Shown here in pieces: positions 25,656 to 34,272 of a DNA stretch of 40,322 nt; within the stretch, counting starts at the first letter, position 1; each line of letters opens with the position of its first letter. The notes under the pieces are model-generated. The model ran no database searches. It was not told the DNA's origin and worked only from the letters and a program-made list of their open reading frames with translations. Location of the stretch: the NCBI GenBank assembly GCA_029210745.1, contig JARGFI010000025.1, forward strand, positions 1-40,322, in the 5' to 3' direction. A program made the translations under genes and the position numbers. The DNA comes from Desulfuromonadales bacterium (GTDB lineage: Bacteria > Desulfobacterota > Desulfuromonadia > Desulfuromonadales > JAHYIW01).

Positions 25656-28055
25656 ATGACCTCCACATCGCTGTCTGAAACAGGGAGTTATCCGCTCCTT
25701 CCCCTGCGTGATATTGTCATTTTCCCCTACATGATTACTCCGCTTTTCGTCGGTCGACCACGTTCTGTTGCGGCCCTTGAAGTGGCAATGGAAAACGACA
25801 AACTGATTTTTCTGGCCACGCAGAAGGATCCGAAAATAGATGATCCGGTGGCGGATGATATCTATCCGGTGGGGGCCATCGGGCAGATTGTCCAGTTGTT
25901 AAAACTCCCTGATGGCACTGTCAAGGTCCTGGTCGAGGGGCAAAAACGGGGACGGATTACGGCGTTTGACGAGAGTGATGAAATTGTTCGTGTCACGGCT
26001 GAGTTGCACGCAGAAGTTGATGAAGATACCTCCGAATCTGAAGCACTCAAGCGGAGCGTTCTGGATGCTTTCGAACTTTATATTAATTTGAGTAAAAAAG
26101 CCCCGCCGGAAATCCTTGCATCGGTCAACGGGATTGATGAGCCGGGGCGTTTGGCTGATTCGGTTGCCGCCCACCTGAATATTCGTATCGCCGATAAACA
26201 AGAGCTGCTGGAGACGTTTGACGCGCACCACCGCCTGGAGGCTTTGCTGGCCGTGATGGAGCGTGAGATTGAGATCCTGCAGATTGAGAAGAAAATTCGC
26301 GGACGCGTTAAAAGTCAGATGGAGCGCAGTCAAAAAGAATATTACCTGAATGAACAGATGCGGGCTATCCAGAAGGAACTGGGCGAAAAGGATGAGTTCA
26401 AGCAGGAGCTGCGCGAATTTGAAGAAAAGATTGAAAAGAAACGGATGTCGAAGGAGGCGACCGAAAAGGCGCAGAGCGAACTCCGTAAACTGAAAATGAT
26501 GTCGCCGATGTCTGCCGAGGCGACGGTGGTACGCAACTATATCGATTGGCTGGTCGCCCTGCCGTGGAAGAAGGGGAGCAAGGACCGGCACGATATCGAG
26601 ATCGCGGAGCAGATTCTCGAAGCGGACCACTATGGTCTCGAAAAAGTTAAAGAACGCATTGTCGAGTATCTTGCGGTTCAGTCTCTGGTCGGCAAGATCA
26701 AGGGCCCGATTCTCTGTCTGGTGGGCCCTCCGGGGGTGGGTAAAACCTCGTTAGGGCGCTCTATCGCCAGTGCCATGACCCGCAAATTTGTTCGCATGTC
26801 TCTTGGTGGCGTTCGGGATGAAGCGGAGATTCGCGGTCATCGACGGACCTATATCGGCGCGATGCCCGGCAAGATTATGCAAGGGTTGCGTAAGGTCGGC
26901 GTAAAAAATCCGGTTTTTCTCCTCGATGAGATCGACAAAATGAGTACCGATTTTCGCGGTGACCCGTCGTCAGCGTTATTGGAAGTTCTCGATCCGGAGC
27001 AAAACCATGCTTTCGGCGATCACTTTCTGGATGTTGATTACGACCTGTCGAGCGTTATGTTCGTGGCCACCGCTAACTCGCTTCACGGGATCCCCGCGCC
27101 GTTACGTGATCGTATGGAGATTATTCATATCGAGGGGTACACCGAAGAGGAAAAACTGCACATTGCACGGCGCTATCTGATCGCCAAGCAGCTGGAGGTC
27201 CATGGCCTGTCACCTGACCAGGCGAGCTTTACTGACGGGGCACTCTACGAAATTATCCGTTACTATACCCGCGAAGCCGGTGTGCGCAATCTGGAGCGCG
27301 CACTTGCCACAGTCTGTCGCAAGTGCGCACGTGAAGTCGTGCGGCGAGCGAGTAAAGATCAAAATTTCACTGTCGGGACGCGTCAGGTTGCGAAGTATCT
27401 GGGGGTAAGGCGCTACTCTTATGGGGTCGCCGAAGAAGAAGAACGGGTCGGGATTGCCACCGGGCTGGCCTGGACAGAAGTGGGCGGCGATGTTCTGTTG
27501 ATTGAAACAGCAGTCTTGTCGGGGCAGGGAAAATTGACCGTCACCGGGAAACTGGGGGAAATCATGCGTGAATCCGCTCAGGCGGCGATGAGTTATGTGC
27601 GTTCCCGTTGGCGTGAACTGTCGCTGGAGCAGGACTTTTACCAGAAAATCGATCTCCATATTCATGTGCCCGATGGCGCGACGCCAAAAGATGGACCATC
27701 TGCCGGGATTACAATGGCGACAGCTTTGACTTCGGCACTGATTGGACAAACAGTCGATCGCGAGCTGGCGATGACGGGCGAAATCACTTTGCGTGGTCGG
27801 GTCATGGCGATCGGCGGTTTAAAGGAAAAATTACTGGCGGCAAAACGCGCCGGGATGAAGCGCGTACTGATTCCAGAGGATAACAAGAAAAATTTGCTCG
27901 ATGTTCCCGCGTCGATTCGTAATGCGCTGGAAATAATTCCTGTCGCCCACATGGACGAAGTGCTGGTGTACGCTTTTGGCGTTGCCGCGATTTCCGGCGG
28001 GGAAAATATTGAGCGCAAGGTCGTGGGGGCAGCGGCGACACAAATGCGTCATTAA
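25656..28055 (+). CDS. lon: Lon protease
   Basis: 799 aa, usual length for bacterial Lon A. An N-terminal LON substrate-binding domain ([15 protein letters not shown] onward), a coiled region (about 205-270), AAA+ with Walker A GPPGVGKT at 357-364, and the protease domain with the Ser-Lys dyad S682 (PKDGPSAG) and K725 (GGLKEK). TAAGGAG lies before the ATG. It degrades misfolded and regulatory proteins. Last gene of the tig-clpP-clpX-lon run; no obvious terminator before the HU promoter. Confidence 0.97.
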   Translation: MTSTSLSETGSYPLLPLRDIVIFPYMITPLFVGRPRSVAALEVAMENDKLIFLATQKDPKIDDPVADDIYPVGAIGQIVQLLKLPDGTVKVLVEGQKRGRITAFDESDEIVRVTAELHAEVDEDTSESEALKRSVLDAFELYINLSKKAPPEILASVNGIDEPGRLADSVAAHLNIRIADKQELLETFDAHHRLEALLAVMEREIEILQIEKKIRGRVKSQMERSQKEYYLNEQMRAIQKELGEKDEFKQELREFEEKIEKKRMSKEATEKAQSELRKLKMMSPMSAEATVVRNYIDWLVALPWKKGSKDRHDIEIAEQILEADHYGLEKVKERIVEYLAVQSLVGKIKGPILCLVGPPGVGKTSLGRSIASAMTRKFVRMSLGGVRDEAEIRGHRRTYIGAMPGKIMQGLRKVGVKNPVFLLDEIDKMSTDFRGDPSSALLEVLDPEQNHAFGDHFLDVDYDLSSVMFVATANSLHGIPAPLRDRMEIIHIEGYTEEEKLHIARRYLIAKQLEVHGLSPDQASFTDGALYEIIRYYTREAGVRNLERALATVCRKCAREVVRRASKDQNFTVGTRQVAKYLGVRRYSYGVAEEEERVGIATGLAWTEVGGDVLLIETAVLSGQGKLTVTGKLGEIMRESAQAAMSYVRSRWRELSLEQDFYQKIDLHIHVPDGATPKDGPSAGITMATALTSALIGQTVDRELAMTGEITLRGRVMAIGGLKEKLLAAKRAGMKRVLIPEDNKKNLLDVPASIRNALEIIPVAHMDEVLVYAFGVAAISGGENIERKVVGAAATQMRH

Positions 28056-28078
28056 GCCGCTTTTGTGTAAATATTTTC

Positions 28079-28107
28079 TTGCACTCGGATAGGGGTTCTG
28101 CTATATC
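28079..28107 (+). promoter_or_regulatory. Promoter of the HU gene
   Basis: TTGCAC at 28079-28084, a 17-nt spacer, TATATC at 28102-28107. About 45 nt of leader precedes the HU GTG. Confidence 0.5.
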
Positions 28108-28159
28108 TAACCTCGCTTCGAAACAGTCAGTTACTCTTATTTATGCACGGAGGTATGTT

Positions 28160-28432
28160 GTGACCAAGGCAGATATGATCAATGCAATGGCTGAAAAAAC
28201 AGGTTTGACCAAGGCTGAAGCTGAGAAGTCGTTAAAGGCTTTTACTGACGTTGTGAGTGAAGCGTTGAAAGCTGGCGACAAGGTTTCTTTGGTTGGTTTC
28301 GGTACGTTCAGTGTCGGTGCACGTGCTGCACGGACTGGGCAGAATCCCCAGACCGGTGAAAAAATCAACATCCCGGCAGCCAAGTCGCCAAAATTCAAAG
28401 CGGGCAAAGCACTCAAGGACGCAGTAAACTAA
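28160..28432 (+). CDS. hup: DNA-binding protein HU
   Basis: 90 aa from GTG 28160, which has GGAGG 6 nt upstream; the ATG at 28079 lies inside the promoter. A full HU: the N-terminal helices (MTKADMINAMAEKTGLTKAE), VGFGTFSVGARAARTGQNPQT with the DNA-inserting Pro in the NPQTGE arm, and the KFKAGKALKDAVN C-terminus. It bends and compacts DNA. It follows lon as in many bacteria, but with its own promoter and terminator. Confidence 0.96.
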   Translation: MTKADMINAMAEKTGLTKAEAEKSLKAFTDVVSEALKAGDKVSLVGFGTFSVGARAARTGQNPQTGEKINIPAAKSPKFKAGKALKDAVN

Positions 28433-28461
28433 ATCCTTGCTTTCCGCAGGTTAAGAACGGT

Positions 28462-28520
28462 AACAGGAAACAGAAGCTGCAGTGCTTCGTCTTGAGGTAG
28501 CAGCTGGTTTCCTGTTTTCG
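28462..28520 (+). terminator. Terminator of the HU gene
   Basis: AACAGGAAAC (28462-28471) pairs perfectly with GTTTCCTGTT (28507-28516), with an inner AGCTGC/GCAGCT pairing; it is followed by a short T-rich tail. Confidence 0.65.
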
Positions 28521-28528
28521 TGTTTTGC

Positions 28529-28605
28529 GGGGCTGTAGTAGAGTCGGTTACAACGCCGGCCTGTCACGCCGGAGGTCGCGGGTTCAAGTCCCGTCAGCCC
28601 CGCCA
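28529..28605 (+). tRNA. tRNA-Asp (GTC), copy 1
   Basis: 77 nt, CCA encoded. Acceptor GGGGCTG/CAGCCCC; anticodon loop CTGTCAC gives GTC. D-stem GTAG/CAAC has an A12-A23 mismatch. Confidence 0.95.
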
Positions 28606-28614
28606 TTACTTTTA

Positions 28615-28690
28615 GGGCGAATAGCTCAGCTGGGAGAGCATCGGCCTTACAAGCCGAGGGTCACAGGTTCGAGCCCTGTTTCGCCCACCA
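28615..28690 (+). tRNA. tRNA-Val (TAC)
   Basis: 76 nt, CCA encoded. Acceptor GGGCGAA/TTCGCCC; anticodon loop CTTACAA gives TAC. Confidence 0.96.
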
Positions 28691-28727
28691 TTTAAAATCG
28701 CAGTGATGCCTTATCTTCACTCCGTCT

Positions 28728-28804
28728 GGGGCTGTAGTAGAGTCGGTTACAACGCCGGCCTGTCACGCCGGAGGTCGCGGGTTCGAGTCCCGTCAGCCCC
28801 GCCA
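28728..28804 (+). tRNA. tRNA-Asp (GTC), copy 2
   Basis: 77 nt, identical to copy 1 except TTCGAGT in place of TTCAAGT in the T-loop. CCA encoded; same D-stem mismatch. Confidence 0.95.
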
Positions 28805-28817
28805 TTCAACTTTAAAA

Positions 28818-28846
28818 GGGCGGCTCGAACGAGCCGCCCTTTTTTT
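28818..28846 (+). terminator. Terminator of the second tRNA cluster
   Basis: GGGCGGCTC (28818-28826) and GAGCCGCCC (28831-28839) form a perfect stem with a GAAC loop, then seven T. Confidence 0.9.
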
Positions 28847-28902
28847 ATATGTCGCCTGCAAATTTTTGGATGGCAAACTTTACGTCTCACCAGGAGAAAC
28901 GG

Positions 28903-29865
28903 ATGAAACTCATTCACGTTATTGTTGCATCGATTGTTTTCGCGTTTTTTACCTTTCCTGCTCTTGTTTGTGCCGCGCCATCTGCCGGGGTTGTTGCAAA
29001 AGTAGGTGGAATTCCGGTGACAATGTACGAATTGGACAGAGCGGTCCAGAAGATTGTTCCACTGCGCAGTTCGTTTCACTCTGGAATCTCTGCGGATAAA
29101 GTGAAAAAAATTCGCCAGGAAGCCCTTGATGACCTGATTGAGCGTGCTTATAAAGTTCGTGCTGCTCTGGATCTTGAGGTTTCGGTTGAAAATGAAGCTG
29201 TTCAGTCAAAAATGGCCGCTTTGCGCAATAAATTTTCTTCTGAAAAAGAATTTTCCACCGCCTTTGGTGAAGAAAAACCGGGGGGGTACAGGGCTTCTCT
29301 CTATCGACAGTTGCTGGCTGAAAAAGCAGAAAAAATCAATGTCGACGACAAAATAGAAATTGATGAGAGCGCCATTCGTAATGCCTATGAGAGTCGGAAG
29401 CATGCTTTTTTTCGCCCTCAGCAATTTCGCGCCAGTCATATTCTGATCAAAATTGATCCTGCTTCTAACAAGGAGGAGCGGGCTGCATTGCGGACCAGAG
29501 CCGAAGAGTTGCTGGCGCGTGCCAGGCAGGGGGAGGATTTTTATAATCTTGCCTATTACAATTCCGATGATCGCTCAAAGATGGTCGGCGGCGACATTGG
29601 TCTGTTCCACGAAGGTCAGACTGTTCAAGTTTTTGAAGATGCGGCCAAAAAACTCAAGGTCGGTGAAATTTCTGACATCGTTGAATCCCTTTACGGCTAT
29701 CATATTATTAAATTGACAGAAAAGAACCCGCCTCGCCAGTTGGAATATGACGAAGTTAAAACCAGCATCATGATGCAAATGAAAAAAAAGCTTCGCGATC
29801 AACTTTATGCTGAGTGGATGAACTCTTTGAAGAAAAAATACACCGCCGAAGTTTTTCTTAAGTGA
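28903..29865 (+). CDS. Periplasmic parvulin-type peptidyl-prolyl isomerase
   Basis: 320 aa from ATG 28903 (CAGGAG 6 nt upstream; an in-frame ATG at 28849 is in the preceding terminator). Signal peptide 1-24 (LVCAAP). A SurA-type N-terminal helical region (about 28-150; VAKVGGIPVTMYELDRAVQK, with LDDLIERAYKVRAALD), then one parvulin domain (about 173-275; RASHILIKI, FYNLAYYNSDD and the GGDIGLFHEGQ turn), then a C-terminal helix. PrsA/SurA relatives fold exported proteins. It is first in a run of NHL protein and two multihaem cytochromes, all apparently one operon, so those are the likely clients. Confidence 0.9.
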   Translation: MKLIHVIVASIVFAFFTFPALVCAAPSAGVVAKVGGIPVTMYELDRAVQKIVPLRSSFHSGISADKVKKIRQEALDDLIERAYKVRAALDLEVSVENEAVQSKMAALRNKFSSEKEFSTAFGEEKPGGYRASLYRQLLAEKAEKINVDDKIEIDESAIRNAYESRKHAFFRPQQFRASHILIKIDPASNKEERAALRTRAEELLARARQGEDFYNLAYYNSDDRSKMVGGDIGLFHEGQTVQVFEDAAKKLKVGEISDIVESLYGYHIIKLTEKNPPRQLEYDEVKTSIMMQMKKKLRDQLYAEWMNSLKKKYTAEVFLK

Positions 29866-29876
29866 CCTGCGCATAA

Positions 29877-30926
29877 ATGCACCGTTTGTTTTTAGCCATA
29901 TCAGCGACGGCACTGCTTCTTTTGTCGTCTTCTTGTGTTCTTCGCTCGGAACAGCCGGTTCGTTGGCGTGATGATTCTCCTGAACTGGTCTGGCCCGTCC
30001 CCCCCGCGCAACCGCGCATTAAATACCTGCGTTCATTGCACGGGTCGGTCGATTTCTCGGTTGAAAATGTTGGAATCACGTTTTTTCGCTGGTTAAGCGG
30101 GGAAAAAGACAAGAATTTCACACTTTCCGTGCCGTTCGGTGTGGCGGCCGACGGTGATGGAAGGGTTTGGGTCACCGACCCCCCGCAGCGAACTATTTTT
30201 TGTTTTGATTTGCGTCGCCAAAAAGTTTCTATCATAAAAGCCTTGTCCGGACGCTATCTGATGTCTCCGACCGGAATCAGCTACGATCCGGTTAAAGATA
30301 TCTTGTCTGTCGCGGATTCTGCTCTGGATACCGTCTTTGTTTTTACCCCTGACGGCACACTCCTTGGCGAACGCGTTCCGCAAGGCGGTTACGGGCGACC
30401 GGGGGGGGTGGCGTTCGATGCAGATTCAAACCTTTATGTCGCCGATGTTACGCGCCATCAGGTGGTTAAATTCGCTGCTGATGGCAACTTTCTCGGGGTT
30501 ATCAAGGGGCAGACGGCCCCTGAGTATGACTTCAATACTCCCGTCCACTTAGCAGTTGATACAGAGCAACAACTCTATGTTACAGATTCGATGAACTTTC
30601 GGGTTGAAAAGTTTGATGAAGTCGGCAAGTCTTTAAGTGTATTCGGAAAAATCGGTGATGTGCCGGGCAGCTTTGCGCGACCTCGCGGAGTTGCGATCGA
30701 TAGTGAACGGCATCTCTATATCGCCGATGCGCTGCTGGATAATGTGCAGATCTTCAATCAGGAAGGGCAATTGTTGCTTGCGTTCGGTAAAACAGGCACC
30801 GAACGAGGCGAATTTTCGCTCCCCGCCGGACTTTTTATTGATCGACATAACCGGCTTTACGTTGTTGACAGTTACAATCGGCGCATACAGATTTTTACCT
30901 ACCTAACGGACAAGGCAGCTCCATGA
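29877..30926 (+). CDS. NHL-repeat beta-propeller lipoprotein
   Basis: 349 aa. N-terminal signal ending in SSSC (Cys20), probably a lipoprotein. Residues about 80-345 carry five or six NHL/SMP-type blades, each with a 'G-x-A-x-D/N-x-x-x-x-L/V-Y-V-x-D' core (for example VAFDADSNLYVADVTRHQVV, then VAIDSERHLYIADALLDNVQ, then LFIDRHNRLYVVDSYNRRIQ). Propellers of this kind serve as protein-binding platforms. The position between the parvulin and the cytochromes suggests an assembly factor or scaffold for them. The ATG lacks a strong SD, 11 nt after the parvulin stop, so it may be coupled. Confidence 0.87.
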   Translation: MHRLFLAISATALLLLSSSCVLRSEQPVRWRDDSPELVWPVPPAQPRIKYLRSLHGSVDFSVENVGITFFRWLSGEKDKNFTLSVPFGVAADGDGRVWVTDPPQRTIFCFDLRRQKVSIIKALSGRYLMSPTGISYDPVKDILSVADSALDTVFVFTPDGTLLGERVPQGGYGRPGGVAFDADSNLYVADVTRHQVVKFAADGNFLGVIKGQTAPEYDFNTPVHLAVDTEQQLYVTDSMNFRVEKFDEVGKSLSVFGKIGDVPGSFARPRGVAIDSERHLYIADALLDNVQIFNQEGQLLLAFGKTGTERGEFSLPAGLFIDRHNRLYVVDSYNRRIQIFTYLTDKAAP

Positions 30927-31041
30927 AGTGGCGCATTTTTTGCAAATAGAGTTTTCTGCATTTAATGTCGGTCTTAGTTTGTGGTGTGTTTTCCGGAAAG
31001 TTGCAGACAGCGTTATTCTTATTTATCAGGATCAGCCTACA

Positions 31042-31851
31042 GTGATTATTCGCTTTTTTATTCTACTTTTGTTTTGCGGGTTTTTTTCTGCTGCGGCATT
31101 TGCAGCTTCTGATCCCCTCTATCTGGGGGAAAATGATGGGGTGAACCCCAACCCGCACAACCTGTCAAATATGAGTCAAGCTGCGATTAAAGCAGCCGAC
31201 ACCGGTGATCCCAACGAAACACGCATCTGTGTGTTCTGCCATACCCCGCACGGCGCGACGCCAGACACACCGTTATGGGGGCGTCTCGATCCGCTCTTGA
31301 TGGGGTCTTTCCCCGTCTATAACTCCGCATCAACGATTCAGATTCGCGATACTCCCGCGACCAGGGCCCTGGCCGATTATGATAATGGCGGCGAATACCC
31401 CAACGGTGCGAGCAAGCTGTGTCTGTCGTGTCACGACGGTGCCACTGCCATCGGTACCATGGCGAACGATGTGGTTATCGCCATGGCCTTGAATAGCGAC
31501 TATATTACAGATGCACAAATGATTTTTGATGACGTTTCTTTAGGGGATACGCATCCGATCTCGTTTGTCTACAATTCGTCGGTGGTTACGGCGCTGGGGG
31601 CAGGATATAATTCCATTTCCCCTTATCTTGACGGTCGGCAGCGCATGCAGTGCACCACCTGCCACGATCCGCACTTCAATTCAGATCTCGCTGACGGGGC
31701 CCGCCGGGCACCCTACGGTGCCGGTGGCACATACGATTTGCCCTTCTGGCGCGGGGCGGGGACGAATGAAGCGACGGAATACGACGCGATTTGTCAAGCG
31801 TGTCACACCGCGACTCCCGGAACGACTCCTGGTGATCCACATGCGATATAA
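31042..31851 (+). CDS. Tetrahaem c-type cytochrome, OmcE-like
   Basis: 269 aa from GTG 31042; AGGA lies about 11 nt upstream, and translation from there gives an ideal signal peptide (IIRFFILLLFCGFFSAAAFA). Four CxxCH haem sites: 63-67, 127-131, 204-208 and 251-255. Five extra histidines (39, 70, 171, 210, 267) would allow bis-His ligation of all four haems. The pattern CVFCHTPHG...PLWGR, then SKLCLSCHDGATAIG, then DTHPISF, then QCTTCHDPH resembles the tetrahaem OmcE-type cytochromes that polymerise into extracellular filaments in Geobacter. That assignment is recollection plus motif spacing, not an alignment. It overlaps the next cytochrome by 11 nt. Confidence 0.85.
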   Translation: MIIRFFILLLFCGFFSAAAFAASDPLYLGENDGVNPNPHNLSNMSQAAIKAADTGDPNETRICVFCHTPHGATPDTPLWGRLDPLLMGSFPVYNSASTIQIRDTPATRALADYDNGGEYPNGASKLCLSCHDGATAIGTMANDVVIAMALNSDYITDAQMIFDDVSLGDTHPISFVYNSSVVTALGAGYNSISPYLDGRQRMQCTTCHDPHFNSDLADGARRAPYGAGGTYDLPFWRGAGTNEATEYDAICQACHTATPGTTPGDPHAI

Positions 31852-32962
31852 TTCAGCGATAGAAATAAAATTTTTTCTTGCATTTCTTTCGGCGGTGCTT
31901 GTCCTTGTTTTGGCAGGTTCTGTTGATGTTTTTGCTGGGCAAAGCAAGCTGCAAGGGGTTCATGGAGATCGCTCCCTGATGTCGAAATCGTGTCGCGCCT
32001 GTCACCGGGGCATGACCATGGTTATCAGCGGGGAGGAAGGGGTTTGTCTCGATTGTCACGGTACTGCCGAGCGACGCGACATCATGGTCAAGCGCGGTTA
32101 TCTGAAACAGCGCGCGGTTGGTTATCTTGCTGATATTGATGCCGAGGTGCGTAAACCCTATGCTCATCCGGTTCGGTTGGTGCGTGGTGCTCACCGCAGC
32201 AACGAACTTCTCCCCGAGGAAGAAGTCAACGCCCCCCGCCACGCGGAATGTGTCGATTGTCACGAATCACATTCGACTGATGTTGAAACGCCGTTCGGCG
32301 GGATCAAAGGGAAACGCGTTGGCAATCTGGTGTCACAAATTGAGCAGGAATTTGAGTTGTGTTACCTGTGTCATTCGTTCAGTGCGAATCTGCCCGCTTT
32401 TTCAACCGATAAGCATAATGAATTCAAAATGACGAACCCCTCCTTTCATCCGGTCGAGGGGGAAGGGAAGCGCGAATTCGTTGTCAGTCTTCTGCAACCT
32501 TACGCTGCGCGGAAGAACAAACCGGCTGATATTTCAACGATCAGTTGTTCCGACTGCCACGGCAGCGATGCGCCTGACGCTCCCGGCGGACCGCACGGTT
32601 CAATTTACCGTGGTTTGCTGAAACGGAACTACGAGACAGAAGATGGTTACCCGGAAAGCGCCTTTGCTTATGCCCTGTGTTACACCTGTCACGATCGCGG
32701 CAGTATCTTGTCCAATGAAAGTTTTTCTTTGCATCAACAGCACATTCAGGGGTTCAGTCCGGATCAACCCGGCACCAGCTGTTATACCTGTCATGATGCC
32801 CATGGCAGTACGATGAATCCTTACCTGTTGACTTTTAATCAAGCGGTGGTTGAACCGACCAAAGAAGGCAAGCTGGAATACAAAGCCGAAGGCGTTGCCG
32901 CCTTTCATGGCAGTTGCACCCTGGTCTGTCATGGTGTCGAACATAATCCAAAAACATACTGA
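31841..32962 (+). CDS. Octahaem c-type cytochrome (seven CxxCH, one CxxxCH)
   Basis: 373 aa from ATG 31841, inside the end of the preceding gene (11-nt overlap; GGTGAT upstream). Signal peptide about 1-32 (VDVFAGQ). Haem sites CxxCH at 51, 69, 137, 174, 236, 280 and 314, plus CTLVCH at 359-364, an unusual four-residue spacing. Many further His (109, 118, 134, 144, 192, 203 and others) permit bis-His ligation. The paired 'C-x-x-C-H ... C-x-x-C-H' layout matches the doubled-CXXCH cytochrome family. A periplasmic or outer-surface electron carrier partnering the tetrahaem protein is inferred. Confidence 0.86.
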   Translation: MRYNSAIEIKFFLAFLSAVLVLVLAGSVDVFAGQSKLQGVHGDRSLMSKSCRACHRGMTMVISGEEGVCLDCHGTAERRDIMVKRGYLKQRAVGYLADIDAEVRKPYAHPVRLVRGAHRSNELLPEEEVNAPRHAECVDCHESHSTDVETPFGGIKGKRVGNLVSQIEQEFELCYLCHSFSANLPAFSTDKHNEFKMTNPSFHPVEGEGKREFVVSLLQPYAARKNKPADISTISCSDCHGSDAPDAPGGPHGSIYRGLLKRNYETEDGYPESAFAYALCYTCHDRGSILSNESFSLHQQHIQGFSPDQPGTSCYTCHDAHGSTMNPYLLTFNQAVVEPTKEGKLEYKAEGVAAFHGSCTLVCHGVEHNPKTY

Positions 32963-32985
32963 ATTTATTCATTCTTGTGTCTGCA

Positions 32986-33014
32986 AGGGTCGACGTTTTG
33001 CGTCGGCCCTTTTT
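32986..33014 (+). terminator. Terminator after the cytochrome genes
   Basis: AGGGTCGACG (32986-32995) pairs with CGTCGGCCCT (33001-33010), one wobble and a 5-nt loop, followed by TTTT. It separates the cytochrome unit from the secretion genes, although read-through is possible. Confidence 0.7.
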
Positions 33015-33053
33015 AATTTAAATATGTTTTTCTCCATGCTACTATGCGCAATT

Positions 33054-34256
33054 ATGCCAAGCTTTCGTTGTAAAATTGGAACTGCTGACGGACGGGTGGT
33101 CGAAAAAGATTTCAATGCCGCCGACCGCGAGATATTGCGTGAAAGCCTCGAAGAACAGGGGTTCTTTGTTTTCCGGATCAGCAACCGGTCACTGAATTTA
33201 TTTTCACACGGATCACACGTCAGGGTGAGCGGACGACGCCTGTTGACGCTCAATCAGGAACTGATTGCCCTGTTGCGTTCCGGATTGCCGATTCTTCAGG
33301 CACTCGACACGTTGATTGAGCGCATGGAGGCGGGGGCGCTGCTTGAGGCCCTTCAGGATATTCGCGAAAGCATCAAGGGCGGAGCGTCCTTGTCAGAAGC
33401 TTTCGAAAAATATCCGCACATATTTTCCAACCTTTATATTGCCGCATTGCGGGCAGGAGAACGCACCGGCGATTTGCCGGTCATGCTGAAGCGCCACATC
33501 GAGTATCAGAAACGTGTCGAATCGCTCAAGGCCAAGGTGCGTAAAGAGAGTTTTTATCCGCTGTTGTTGATGGGGGCGGTTTGTGGCGTGGTCCTGTTCC
33601 TGATGCTTTACGTGATTCCGACCTTTTCACGGGTGTTCGCTGACGCCAACATGGAACTGCCGTTTTTGACGCGGGTGTTGATCACGGTGGCGCATGGTTT
33701 GGCTGGCAGCGTGATCTTCTGGCTGCCACTGCTACTTGCCGCGATCTGGGGTGGACGAATTTACTTCCGCAGCGTTAACGGCATGTTGCTGCGTGACAAA
33801 ATAAAACTCAAATTGTTCTTTTTTGGTAAATTGTTCGCTGATTATGCGCTTTCCAATTTTTGTCGAACACTGGAAACGACATTGGCCAGCGGTGTTCCGC
33901 TTGTGCAGTCGATGCAGATGTCACGCGGCGCGTTGAATAACCGGATCCTCGAAGAAAAACTGAAGGCGGCGACCCGCCAGGTTGAGGAAGGCGGCGAGTT
34001 TTCCGTTGCGCTGGAACGGACCGGATTTGTTCCGTTGATTGCGCTACGCATGCTGGCGGTCGGTGAAGCCGGTGGTTCACTGGAGTTGATGCTGAGCGAA
34101 GTGGCCGATTATTATGAAGCGGAAGTCGAACAACGCCTCGATCGGCTGACAACGTTGATTGAACCGATCTTGATGTTGACGATGGGGGTGGTGGTGGGAG
34201 GAATTATTGTTGCCATGTATATTCCGATCTTCCAGCTTGCCGGAACCGCCGGATGA
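33054..34256 (+). CDS. Type II secretion / type IV pilus inner-membrane F protein
   Basis: 400 aa from ATG 33054 (MPSFRCKIGTADGRVVEKD, the usual N-terminal beta segment of GspF/PilC); upstream in-frame ATGs at 33024 and 33036 have no better SD, and the frame farther up overlaps the octahaem gene. Two T2SF domains (about 65-190 and 270-395) flank the TMs: around 165-190 (LLLMGAVCGVVLFLMLYVIPTF), around 215-235 and around 370-395. It is the platform protein that couples the E ATPase to pseudopilus assembly. First gene of the secretion operon. Confidence 0.9.
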   Translation: MPSFRCKIGTADGRVVEKDFNAADREILRESLEEQGFFVFRISNRSLNLFSHGSHVRVSGRRLLTLNQELIALLRSGLPILQALDTLIERMEAGALLEALQDIRESIKGGASLSEAFEKYPHIFSNLYIAALRAGERTGDLPVMLKRHIEYQKRVESLKAKVRKESFYPLLLMGAVCGVVLFLMLYVIPTFSRVFADANMELPFLTRVLITVAHGLAGSVIFWLPLLLAAIWGGRIYFRSVNGMLLRDKIKLKLFFFGKLFADYALSNFCRTLETTLASGVPLVQSMQMSRGALNNRILEEKLKAATRQVEEGGEFSVALERTGFVPLIALRMLAVGEAGGSLELMLSEVADYYEAEVEQRLDRLTTLIEPILMLTMGVVVGGIIVAMYIPIFQLAGTAG

Positions 34257-34272
34257 TGAGTGAGGTAAGCAG

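Noticed and set aside
25899-26630. 243-aa antisense ORF in lon
   Set aside because: Shadow of a well-conserved sense gene; no SD or composition support.
30928-31041. Upstream extension of the tetrahaem cytochrome
   Set aside because: No SD and it would bury the signal peptide; GTG 31042 begins a clean one.
32850-33053. Upstream extension of the F protein
   Set aside because: It overlaps the octahaem gene and a terminator; the family N-terminus begins at MPSF.
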